DNA from: Lusitaniella coriacea LEGE 07157
Lineage (GTDB): Bacteria > Cyanobacteriota > Cyanobacteriia > Cyanobacteriales > Spirulinaceae
Assembly: GCF_015207425.1 (NCBI RefSeq)
Contig: NZ_JADEWZ010000009.1
Span: 1-64,000 of the forward strand
DNA: 64,000 nt
Reading direction: 5' to 3'
Shown: positions 37,370-45,430 of the stretch, piece after piece
Layout: each line of letters starts with the position of its first letter
Position numbering within the stretch: position 1 is the first letter of the stretch
Translations under genes and position numbers: made by a program
The notes under the pieces: model-generated
Seen by the model: the letters and a program-made list of their open reading frames with translations, nothing else
Database searches by the model: none
What the model was told of the DNA's origin: nothing

Positions 37370-38344
37370 ATGACGACACTAATACCTGCGTACTCTGTCG
37401 GAGCATACTTAGTCTTTGGGTTAGTATGCTATCTCGTTGATAGATCGCGCGTTTTCAACTCATCCTCAACACCCATCGCTATCCTGTTGTGGCCTTTGTT
37501 GTTAATAAAAACAGCGACCTCAAAAGATAATTCAACCGAAATTCCAGAACCCTCAGCAACAGAAAATATTCAATCCAACCCTGAGAATCTAGCATTGCTA
37601 TCTCAGCGTACAGATAGCCATTTGCACGAAGAAGGAATCGCGCTCATGGAAATGGGACAATACAGCAAAGCCCTGAGTTACTTCGAGCGCCTGTTAAAAC
37701 TGCGACCGGACGATTGTACTGCTTTAGTTTTGCAAGCAAGCATTTTATCCCTCCTAGAACGTCACAGCGAGGCTCTAGAGATTTTAGATGGCGCTTTGAC
37801 CCTGCAACCCAACGATCCGAGCATCTTATTCTTTCGGGGAATCGTTACCCATGAAATGGGGTCTTATCAACAGTCTTACGCAAGCTATGACCAAGCCATG
37901 AGACTGCAACAGCAATGGGAACAGACTCAATCGAGTCCGTCATCCGAATCGACCCCCTCCTATCCCCAACAACTCGCCAAACCTATCGGTCAACTTCTAC
38001 AAGAAGCTGGGTTATTGAGTGCCAATGAAGTGGTAGCCATTTTGCGCTACCAAGCCGAACACGAAACGCACCACCTGCGCTTCGGCGAAATTTCCAGTCG
38101 TTGGGGGTTAGTAAAGCCCGAAACCGTTGAATTCTTTGTCCAATTGCCAGAGCAACCGCGAGAACAGGACTATCCCCTCGGTCAGTATTTCAAATCCGCA
38201 GCCCTCCTTAATGAAAATCAAATCTCCGCTCTCCTAAACAGCCAACTCGATAGCGGCTTGCGCTTTGGAGAACTGGCGGTACGGCAAGGATTACTCGCCC
38301 AGGAAACCGTTGACTTTTTTGTTGATTACGTCAGCCAGAATTAA
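37370..38344 (+). CDS. TPR protein with tandem MshEN-like C-terminal motifs (copy 2)
   Basis: Paralogue of the gene at 29811 (324 residues), aligned end to end. It keeps the N-terminal hydrophobic anchor (PAYSVGAYLVFGLVCYLV), TPR repeats at about 85-180, and the four C-terminal half-motifs (PIGQLLQEAGLL, RFGEISSRWGLV, PLGQYFKSAALL, RFGELAVRQGLL). The C-terminal half is the most conserved part; the linker after the anchor has diverged and shortened. Similarity extends into both flanks. The two genes bracket the accessory island like direct repeats of a duplication. Confidence 0.82.
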   Translation: MTTLIPAYSVGAYLVFGLVCYLVDRSRVFNSSSTPIAILLWPLLLIKTATSKDNSTEIPEPSATENIQSNPENLALLSQRTDSHLHEEGIALMEMGQYSKALSYFERLLKLRPDDCTALVLQASILSLLERHSEALEILDGALTLQPNDPSILFFRGIVTHEMGSYQQSYASYDQAMRLQQQWEQTQSSPSSESTPSYPQQLAKPIGQLLQEAGLLSANEVVAILRYQAEHETHHLRFGEISSRWGLVKPETVEFFVQLPEQPREQDYPLGQYFKSAALLNENQISALLNSQLDSGLRFGELAVRQGLLAQETVDFFVDYVSQN

Positions 38345-38363
38345 CTAATTAATTAGTTAGTAG

Positions 38364-38392
38364 CCCTCTCCTGCTTTTAGGGGAGGGTTTTT
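38364..38392 (+). terminator. Rho-independent terminator after TPR-MshEN copy 2
   Basis: CCCTCTCC (38364-38371) pairs with GGGGAGGG (38380-38387), with one T-G pair, followed by TTTTT. It lies 20 bp after the stop codon and after an AT-rich palindrome TAACTAATTAATTAGTTA. Confidence 0.8.
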
Positions 38393-38515
38393 AGATGCAA
38401 TTTTTGGCAACATTTCGATCGCGCGAGGGGTCAATCAATCTTAGATCCTAGTGTAGAGTGTATAAAATTCCTCTTTTGGCTTGCACGACCGTACATTTAG
38501 CTCAACAGTCCATTT

Positions 38516-40492
38516 ATGCAAACTCAAGATCGATCGACCGCATCTAATTGCCCAATCATTAGGGAAACCCTGCAAAACGCCATTACCGCCAGTCAAAATC
38601 ACCTCCTCTCGATTCAATATCCCGATGGCTACTGGTGGGCGGTTCTCGAATCCAACGTGACGATTACCGCAGAAGTTGTCTTGTTACATAAGATTTGGGG
38701 AACCGACAAAACGCGCCCCCTCCACAAAGTCGAAACCTATTTGCGTAACGAACAGCGAGAACACGGGGGGTGGGAACTCTACTACGGCGATGGCGGGGAA
38801 CTCAGCACCTCCGTTGAAGCCTATATGGCATTGCGGCTGTTAGGGGTTCCAGCCAGCGACCCCGCGCTCTTGAAAGCCAAAGAATTTATTCTAGAACGGG
38901 GCGGAATTAGTAAAACGCGCATTTTCACCAAGTTTCATCTGGCGTTAATTGGCTGTTACGACTGGCAGGGTATCCCTTCGATTCCTCCAGCGATTATGCT
39001 CCTCCCGGATAATTTTCCTGTCACCATCTACGAGATGTCCAGTTGGGCAAGGGGAAGTACAGTTCCGTTATTAATTGTCTTTGATAAAAAACCCATTTAC
39101 CTCACAGAACCCGGCATTAATTTGGACGAACTCTATGCAGAAGGAGTCGAAAACGTTCGGTATGAATTGCCGAAGTCGGGGGATTGGGCGGATTTATTTG
39201 TTGGGTTGGATAAGGGGTTTAAATTTGCTGAAGTGTCTAATTTGATGCCCTTGCGAGAAGCAGGGTTGAAGGCGGCGGAAAAATGGGTGCTAGAACGTCA
39301 GGAAGCGACGGGAGATTGGGGCGGAATTATTCCCGCGATGCTCAATTCCTTGCTTGCCCTACGTGCTTTACATTACGATCCTTGCGATCCAATTGTCGAT
39401 CGCGGACTGCAAGCTGTCGATCGTTTTGCGGTGGAAACCGAAGAGATTTATTGGATTCAACCTTGCGTTTCTCCCGTGTGGGATACGGCGTTGGTGATGC
39501 GTGCATTGGTTGAGTCGGGGATGGAACCGAATCGCCCGGAGTTGGTGCGCGCGGGAGAATGGCTGTTGGATAAACAGATTCTCGATTACGGCGACTGGGC
39601 GGTGAAAAATAAAAAAGGAAAACCTGGCGCTTGGGCATTTGAGTTTGATAACCGCTTCTATCCCGACGTAGATGACTCTGCTGTGGTGGTGATGGCGTTA
39701 GATGCAGTCACGCTTCCGGACGAAGAATTGAAACGTTCCGCGATCGCGCGTACCCTGAAATGGATTCTTTCCATGCAATGCAAAGAGGGGGGCTGGGCTG
39801 CATTCGATCTTGACAATAACCAAGATTGGCTCAACGCCATTCCCTACGGCGATCTCAAAGCGATGATCGACCCCAACACTGCCGATGTTACCGCCAGGGT
39901 TTTGGAGATGTCAGGACGCTGCGATTTATCCCTCGGTTCTTTCGCCTTAAGACGCGCCTTAGCCTACCTCATCAAAGAACAAGAACAAGATGGGTCTTGG
40001 TTCGGGCGTTGGGGCGTAAACTATATCTACGGTACGAGCGGCGCAATCTCTGCATTAGCCCTAATTGCCACAGAATCTCACATCAGCAATATCGAACGAG
40101 GTGCGGCGTGGTTATTAAGTTGCCAAAACTCCGATGGGGGTTGGGGCGAAACCTGCCAAAGCTACAACGATCCTTCTCTCAAGGGTCAAGGGGACAGCAC
40201 TGCTTCCCAAACTGCTTGGGCGCTCGCGGGATTGATGGCTGCGGTTGAGGCGAGTACGACGGTTGCAGGTTCTACCCTCACCCCCGAAACCCTTTCTGCA
40301 ATCGAACGGGGAATTGAATATTTAATCGCCACTCAGCGTTCTGATGGAACCTGGGACGAGTCCTATTTCACCGGAACGGGGTTTCCCTGCCATTTTTACC
40401 TGAAATATCATCTTTATCAACAACATTTCCCTCTAACAGCGTTAGGGCGCTATCAGAAGTTGATGTCAAATCCTCCTAATTGCCCATCCTAA
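38516..40492 (+). CDS. shc: Squalene--hopene cyclase
   Basis: Cyclises squalene to hopene/hopanol for hopanoid membrane lipids; monotopic membrane enzyme. The 658-residue length is normal. The catalytic acid motif is DVDD at residues 384-387 (PDVDDSAV). Several QW motifs are visible (QEATGDWGG, QCKEGGWAAF, QEQDGSWFGRW, QNSDGGWGET, QRSDGTWDE). The terminal GTGFPCHFYLKYHLYQ is the family's C-terminal signature. It is monocistronic. Confidence 0.97.
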   Translation: MQTQDRSTASNCPIIRETLQNAITASQNHLLSIQYPDGYWWAVLESNVTITAEVVLLHKIWGTDKTRPLHKVETYLRNEQREHGGWELYYGDGGELSTSVEAYMALRLLGVPASDPALLKAKEFILERGGISKTRIFTKFHLALIGCYDWQGIPSIPPAIMLLPDNFPVTIYEMSSWARGSTVPLLIVFDKKPIYLTEPGINLDELYAEGVENVRYELPKSGDWADLFVGLDKGFKFAEVSNLMPLREAGLKAAEKWVLERQEATGDWGGIIPAMLNSLLALRALHYDPCDPIVDRGLQAVDRFAVETEEIYWIQPCVSPVWDTALVMRALVESGMEPNRPELVRAGEWLLDKQILDYGDWAVKNKKGKPGAWAFEFDNRFYPDVDDSAVVVMALDAVTLPDEELKRSAIARTLKWILSMQCKEGGWAAFDLDNNQDWLNAIPYGDLKAMIDPNTADVTARVLEMSGRCDLSLGSFALRRALAYLIKEQEQDGSWFGRWGVNYIYGTSGAISALALIATESHISNIERGAAWLLSCQNSDGGWGETCQSYNDPSLKGQGDSTASQTAWALAGLMAAVEASTTVAGSTLTPETLSAIERGIEYLIATQRSDGTWDESYFTGTGFPCHFYLKYHLYQQHFPLTALGRYQKLMSNPPNCPS

Positions 40493-40623
40493 AAATTCTC
40501 CGTGTCTCCGTGTCTCCGTGTCACCGCGTCAGCCTTAACTATGGCGATTTAAACAGATTTTGGATGATGGGGTGATTTTTTCTCAGAAACGGAGATACAG
40601 TTTTGTACCTCACCCATAGGACT

Positions 40624-40678
40624 TCTCAAAATACCTCAACGCCGCGATCGCGTGCAACCGAACCAAAGTCTTTGGATC
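40624..40678 (-). repeat. Stray copy of the 3' end of the HEAT-repeat gene
   Basis: 55 bp match 45436-45490 at 51 positions. In the HEAT gene the segment codes VRLHAIAALKYFER just before the stop; here it would read VRLHAIAALRYFEK without a stop. The two direct copies bracket the ATPase-TPR-DUF5131 segment. Only the 3' end is present, so this is a remnant or a junction sequence rather than a gene. Confidence 0.75.
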
Positions 40679-40757
40679 TCTCACCGGATAGGCACGAGAA
40701 GTCTTTTTCATGCCACAATTGCAAGTGCGAGAAGCTCGATAAAAACGAACAGGACTC

Positions 40758-42086
40758 ATGAACGACGAACAGTTCCTCGACAACTTCTACAACGCCTGCG
40801 ATCCCTTTGAACCGCTTCCCGTAGGAGATCCGCGCTACGTTGATTGCAAAGCAGTACGGGGTAATGAGGATATCTTCGTGTTGGGGAAAAAGTTGCGGCG
40901 TTCCAGGCGCACCGCTTGCTTGCTCTATTCCGGACATCGTGGCGGGGGAAAATCCACCGAACTGTTAAAGTTGCAAGGATATTTACGACAGCACGATTTT
41001 TTTGTCGTTTACTTTGCTGCCGATGAAGAAGATGTAGACACCGAAGATACCGAATACACCGATATTCTCCTCGCCTGCACCAAACACCTGCTACGGCAAC
41101 TCAAAAACACCAATGCTCAACCGTTGCGGGATTGGTTGCGTCGGTTTTGGGGCGACATTAAAGACGTACTCGACACAGAAATCGATCTCGATAGCTTGAG
41201 TGCAGAGGTGGTTCTGTCGCAATTTGTCAAACTGACGGCGAATATTAAAGCCGTACCGAGTCAGCGCCGAAAAATCCGCGATCGCGTCAATCCCCATACT
41301 GTTACTTTAATCGAAGCCCTCAACCAATTCATCGAAACTGCAAAACAAAAACTTCCCGATGGCAAAGCGAACCTTGCGGTTATTGTAGATGGGTTAGACC
41401 GCATTCCTCCCGTCATCCGCGACGATAGCGGACGCACCAACCACGATGAAATCTTTTTAGATCGTAGCGAACAACTCAAAGGGTTAGCCTGTCACGTCAT
41501 CTATACCGCGCCGATTTCGATGATGTACTCCAGGCGCGCCACGGATATTCGAGATATTTACAGCGATCCTCAAACCCTGCCGATGATTAAAGTCCAGAAT
41601 CAGGACAATAGCCTTTGCACTGAAGGGATTGAGGCGATTCAAAATATTATTGCCGAGCGAGTTCATACGTTTAATGATAATTTATCCCTGGAAACAGATA
41701 TTTTTGACAATCCAGAAACGCTGCAAGGACTGTGCAGAATGAGCGGGGGTCACGTTCGCAATTTAATGTTGTTGATTCAATCGGCAATTGACGAAACGGA
41801 AACCCTCCCCATCCCTCGCCGCGCCGTGCAAATCGCCATCACCGACGCGCGGGACACCTATCGCCGAACCGTGGAAAGCGACCAATGGCAGCTTTTGGCG
41901 CAAGTTCACCGGGACAAGCAAATTCGTAACGAAGACCAATATCGCGATTTGCTGTTCAATCGTTGCATCTTGGAATACGTGGATTTTGACGAGGATAAAG
42001 GGCGAATTCTCTGGTACGACGTGCATCCTCTGATTCGTGGGATTCTACAGTTTCGCGATGCTTTGGATTCGCGCCCTCATTCTTAA
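40758..42086 (+). CDS. P-loop ATPase of a two-gene ATPase/TPR module (copy 1)
   Basis: Protein of 442 residues. Walker A is GHRGGGKS at 59-66; Walker B is the VIVDGLDRI stretch near 210-218. YTAPIS lies in the sensor-1 position, and SGGHVRNLM resembles a sensor-2 motif. A C-terminal winged-helix-like tail ends WYDVHPLIRG. This is an AAA+/STAND-like ATPase without recognised effector domain. The N-terminal 55 residues (DPRYVDCKAVRGNED) are conserved in the second copy at 54346. The TPR-containing partner follows 194 bp downstream. Function unknown; a sensing or conflict role is inference. Confidence 0.82.
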   Translation: MNDEQFLDNFYNACDPFEPLPVGDPRYVDCKAVRGNEDIFVLGKKLRRSRRTACLLYSGHRGGGKSTELLKLQGYLRQHDFFVVYFAADEEDVDTEDTEYTDILLACTKHLLRQLKNTNAQPLRDWLRRFWGDIKDVLDTEIDLDSLSAEVVLSQFVKLTANIKAVPSQRRKIRDRVNPHTVTLIEALNQFIETAKQKLPDGKANLAVIVDGLDRIPPVIRDDSGRTNHDEIFLDRSEQLKGLACHVIYTAPISMMYSRRATDIRDIYSDPQTLPMIKVQNQDNSLCTEGIEAIQNIIAERVHTFNDNLSLETDIFDNPETLQGLCRMSGGHVRNLMLLIQSAIDETETLPIPRRAVQIAITDARDTYRRTVESDQWQLLAQVHRDKQIRNEDQYRDLLFNRCILEYVDFDEDKGRILWYDVHPLIRGILQFRDALDSRPHS

Positions 42087-42137
42087 CTTTTCTACTAACC
42101 TTATTTATTGCGCCACTGAATGCGCCCTCATCCCTAA

Positions 42138-42163
42138 CCCTTCTCCCAACCTTGGGAGAAGGG
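42138..42163. repeat. Perfect 12-bp hairpin in the ATPase-TPR spacer
   Basis: CCCTTCTCCCAA-CC-TTGGGAGAAGGG. This is a common dispersed palindrome of cyanobacterial genomes, here lying between the two genes of the module. It may lower read-through; no T-run follows. Confidence 0.6.
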
Positions 42164-42280
42164 AATAAAGCAATAGCGCAAGAACTGACAGACCACTCGC
42201 TGACTTCCCTCCCATAGAATTGAAGAAGGAGATTAGAACTTTTCTATTCTCTTACTCCCCTCGTCCATAATTGGGAGAGA

Positions 42281-44167
42281 GTGAATGAAACGATGACACA
42301 AGAACCAACCGATTGGGACAAGGACATCCACACCACGCCAGAAGAAGAGTATCAATCTTTGCGGCGCGCGATGCGGCGAACGCGGGGGTTTGGCTTGCTG
42401 TTTGTGGAATGTTCGCCCGCACAGGGACGAGAAATCGTTACCAGGGCGAAGGAAGATTTACCCCAGAAAACGATTGAGGTGTTTTCCTTAGAGGAACCCG
42501 TCGATAAGCTGTTTAATTTGATAGAAGAATTACAAGGTTCTCCTACCTCTTCCGCATCTCAAAACGCTAATACAAAATCGCGAAAACAACGCGACAGCTC
42601 TCTCACCTCATCTCTTCAGTCGTCAGTCAACAGCCATCAGTCAACAGAGAGCGAGATATCACCGCGTCTCCGTGTCTCCGCATCTCCGCATCATCCAAAA
42701 ACTCTCCCCGTCACCCCCTCAATTCCACGCAGTCAGCAATATAAGCCCATCAACATTCTCTTCATTACTGGATTAGAAACCTCGCTGTACGAATACGAAC
42801 GGATCAAGCGCCAGCAGGGTTGGGAGAACTTGGAAGTATATAACTACAGTTGGAAAGGCGTACCGCGCATTCTCGACCACCTCAACCAACAAAGAGAGCG
42901 CTTTCGCGACAGTTTTGACATCTGTTTTGTCTTCCTTTTACCCACGTTCGCGATCGATTATTTCATCCATCGCGCCCCGGATTTTTTTGATTGGCGTTCG
43001 GGGTTGTTTAAGTTTCCGATGGAGAAGGAACGGTTGCAACAGGAGTGCCAGCAAGTTCTTGCAGCCAGCGATATTGAAAGATATACTTCCCTTTCGCCAA
43101 AAGAACGCCGCCAGGAATTAACGAAAATTCAAGCGCTGATTGACGAGGAGCGACAAACCCCAGAACAAAAAGCTAATTTGTATTTTGAGCAGGGATTGCT
43201 ACACCACACAGCAAGGGAATACCAAGAAGCGATTGCCTCTTACGATAAAGTCCTCCAATTCCAACCAGATGACTCCTATGCCTGGTACAACCAGGGCTAT
43301 GCTCTAAACGAATTAGGACGAAATGAAGAAGCGATTGCCTCCTACGACAAAGCTATCCAATTCCAACCCGATTACTCCACTGCCTGGTACAACCGGGGCA
43401 ATGCTCTGCGACAATTAGGACGAAATGAAGAAGCGATTGCCTCCTACGACAAAGCTATCCAATTCCAACCCGATTACTCCACTGCCTGGTACAACCGGGG
43501 CAATGCTCTAAACGAATTAGGACGAAATGAAGAAGCGATTGCCTCCTACGACAAAGCTATCCAATTCCAACCCGATTACTCAACTGCCTGGTACAACCGG
43601 GGCAATGCTCTGGATGAATTAGGACGAAACGAAGAAGCGATTGCCTCCTACGACAAAGCTATCCAATTCCAACCCGATTACTCAACTGCCTGGAACAACC
43701 GGGGCAATGCTCTGCACAATTTAGGGCGATACGAAGAAGCGATTGCCTCCTACGACAAAGCTATCGAATTCCAACCCGATGACTCCACTGCCTGGTACAA
43801 CCGGGGCAATGCTCTAAACGAATTAGGACGATATGAAGAAGCGATAGCCTCCTACGACAAAGCTATCCAATTCCAACCCGATGACTCTGCTACCTGGAAC
43901 AACCGGGGCTATGCTCTAAACGAATTAGGACGAAATGAAGAAGCGATTGCCTCCTACGACAAAGCCATCGAACTCCAACCCGATTACTCCCTTGCCTGGA
44001 ACAACAAAGCCTGCTGTTATGCCCTACAAGGCAAAGTCCATCTCGCTGTTGAATCGTTGCAACACGCCATCAACCTCGATCCCCAGAAATATCGCAATAT
44101 GGCGAAAACCGACTCCGATTTTGATTCAATCCGCCAGCATCCTCTTTTCCGGGAACTCATTCAATAG
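42281..44167 (+). CDS. Module partner: conserved N-terminal domain plus TPR array (copy 1)
   Basis: Protein of 628 residues, GTG start at 42281 (ATG 42293 possible). Residues 20-280 are a domain shared with the partner at 55679: FGLLFVECSPAQG (a P-loop-like but degenerate segment), NILFITGLETSLYEYE, and APDFFDWRSGLF. Residues about 87-150 are an insertion of low-complexity repeat sequence absent from the second copy. Residues 315-586 hold eight 34-residue TPRs that are nearly identical. The last 40 residues close the array (DSDFDSIRQHPLFRELI). TPRs suggest protein binding; the ATPase upstream is the likely partner. Confidence 0.82.
   Translation: MNETMTQEPTDWDKDIHTTPEEEYQSLRRAMRRTRGFGLLFVECSPAQGREIVTRAKEDLPQKTIEVFSLEEPVDKLFNLIEELQGSPTSSASQNANTKSRKQRDSSLTSSLQSSVNSHQSTESEISPRLRVSASPHHPKTLPVTPSIPRSQQYKPINILFITGLETSLYEYERIKRQQGWENLEVYNYSWKGVPRILDHLNQQRERFRDSFDICFVFLLPTFAIDYFIHRAPDFFDWRSGLFKFPMEKERLQQECQQVLAASDIERYTSLSPKERRQELTKIQALIDEERQTPEQKANLYFEQGLLHHTAREYQEAIASYDKVLQFQPDDSYAWYNQGYALNELGRNEEAIASYDKAIQFQPDYSTAWYNRGNALRQLGRNEEAIASYDKAIQFQPDYSTAWYNRGNALNELGRNEEAIASYDKAIQFQPDYSTAWYNRGNALDELGRNEEAIASYDKAIQFQPDYSTAWNNRGNALHNLGRYEEAIASYDKAIEFQPDDSTAWYNRGNALNELGRYEEAIASYDKAIQFQPDDSATWNNRGYALNELGRNEEAIASYDKAIELQPDYSLAWNNKACCYALQGKVHLAVESLQHAINLDPQKYRNMAKTDSDFDSIRQHPLFRELIQ
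43224..44039 (+). repeat. Eight 102-bp tandem repeats coding for TPR units
   Basis: Units of exactly 102 bp encode EEAIASYDKAIQFQPD and so on, with only a few differences between neighbours. The 816-bp array equals eight units. Such near-identity at DNA level means recent unit duplication or gene conversion, so copy number may vary between strains. Confidence 0.9.
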
Positions 44168-44188
44168 ACGCGAGCGGCTGTCTGATTA

Positions 44189-44977
44189 TTAAATAGAAAT
44201 CAACTGCTTTTGTTCCAAGCCATTATATCTTTGCTGCCTGGAAATCTTTTGATTTTCCCACTTCTTATTGTGTTCGTACCAACTCTGTGGCATTTCGTCC
44301 CATATGCGTCCGTCTAGCTCTCTTCCTCCAGCTTTGGAATGAAATCCGCCCCATTGTTTAAAGAAAAAAGCAACGTCAGCCTCTCGCGTTTGTTGCAAAA
44401 TGTCTCTCACCCATTCCGGTTTGATGGGACGATGCTGATACCCGGACTCGCCACCGACAATCACCCAATCAATTTTATCGAGGTTCAATTTAAGCGATCC
44501 TAACAGGGGTTCGCAGGAGAGAAAGCGCACTGCTGCGGGAACTTGCCGCAAAGCGTCTACTCGATGCGCATAGTTCTGATTTTCGACCGATACGCCAATC
44601 CAAATATTATTAGACCACTCAAGCTGTCCCGCGAGTTCCACCAATCGTTTATCCCGCTTCGTCAGAATTTGATAGATGTGCCACGGGGTTTCTCGCATTA
44701 CGGCGAACACTTCCTGTAAATAGGAAAGTGGAACCTTTTCGTGAAAAAGGTCGCTCATAGAATTGACAAACACTCGGCTGGGTTTTTGCCATTTTCTAGG
44801 CTGTTGCAATCGATCGCGGTGCAACGTTAATTTAAATCCTTGGGGGAAGTTCTTAGAAAACCGCTCTGTGAGTGCTTCGGCATAGCAATGGAGGCAACCT
44901 GGACTCACTTTATCGCAGCCTGTGGTGGGATTCCAGGTTTTGTCTGCCCATTCAATTCCTGTGTTGCTGCTTGACAT
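44189..44977 (-). CDS. DUF5131 (phage Gp37/Gp68-like) family protein
   Basis: Protein of 262 residues with the family opening GIEWADKTWNPTTGC and a cysteine set C-x6-C-x2-C (GCDKVSPGCLHCYAE) that resembles a radical-SAM cluster site. Further family blocks are VFVNSMSDLFHE, WIGVSVENQ, FLSCEPLLG, VIVGGESG and FFFKQWGG. Homologues occur in phages and next to three-Cys-motif (TcmP) genes in defence-type loci. No TcmP gene is adjacent here. It faces the ATPase/TPR module and lies inside the segment bounded by the 55-bp direct repeats. Confidence 0.88.
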   Translation of the reverse strand: MSSSNTGIEWADKTWNPTTGCDKVSPGCLHCYAEALTERFSKNFPQGFKLTLHRDRLQQPRKWQKPSRVFVNSMSDLFHEKVPLSYLQEVFAVMRETPWHIYQILTKRDKRLVELAGQLEWSNNIWIGVSVENQNYAHRVDALRQVPAAVRFLSCEPLLGSLKLNLDKIDWVIVGGESGYQHRPIKPEWVRDILQQTREADVAFFFKQWGGFHSKAGGRELDGRIWDEMPQSWYEHNKKWENQKISRQQRYNGLEQKQLISI

Positions 44978-45430
44978 TGCGCGAGTTTCTCCCCCATCTG
45001 GACGAGCCAGAAAATTGTATTGTAGTACAAAAGAACTTTCGCGAGGGGTTCCGATACAATTCTCAATTCACATCTAACGTGAATCAGGATTTTCCCACAA
45101 CCGCCAAGAACTCAAGTTCTTGGCTAATAGCATAAGTCAGCTTAAGCTGACTCCACCGCCGATTTGTCACTCTACGAGTCTGAGTCCATTTGAATGGACT
45201 TGAGCTGTTAGCCTTGAATTTGAATTCAAGGCGGGTTAGATATCTTTGTGCGCTGCTTTAATCCACATTAAACGTAATTCTCAATTGATCTTGGGCGAGG
45301 TGCAATTCGCCCCTACAACACCGCGTTCTAAAAGAGCTGATTTATATAGCAATTCTCGGACTTATGGGGTAAATTCCCTATTCCCTATTCCCTCACTCTA
45401 GCAAGGGTTTTAGGGCATTCACATCAGGTG
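44978..45430. other. 453-bp gene-free stretch containing a hairpin array
   Basis: No gene seen. The central part (45099-45237) is a dense set of palindromes listed separately. The remainder is AT-rich spacer with repeat-like text (GTGCAATTCGCCCCTAC; TTCCCTATTCCCTATTCCC). Confidence 0.7.
45099..45237. repeat. Array of four perfect hairpins, cloverleaf-like
   Basis: GCCAAGAACT-CA-AGTTCTTGGC (45103-45124), AGTCAGCTTAAGCTGACT (45135-45152), AGTCCATT-TG-AATGGACT (45183-45200) and CCTTGAATT-TG-AATTCAAGG (45212-45231). Longer pairings enclose them: GGCTAATAGC (45122) with GCTGTTAGCC (45204) and CCGCC (45101) with GGCGG (45230). It may be a structured RNA or the end of a mobile element of the IS200/IS605 or REP type; no transposase is nearby. 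Confidence 0.75.

Noticed and set aside
43224-44039. Regular 102-bp repeats that could be read as a CRISPR-like array
   Set aside because: There are no unique spacers, the period is a multiple of three, and the translation is a perfect TPR array within one open frame.
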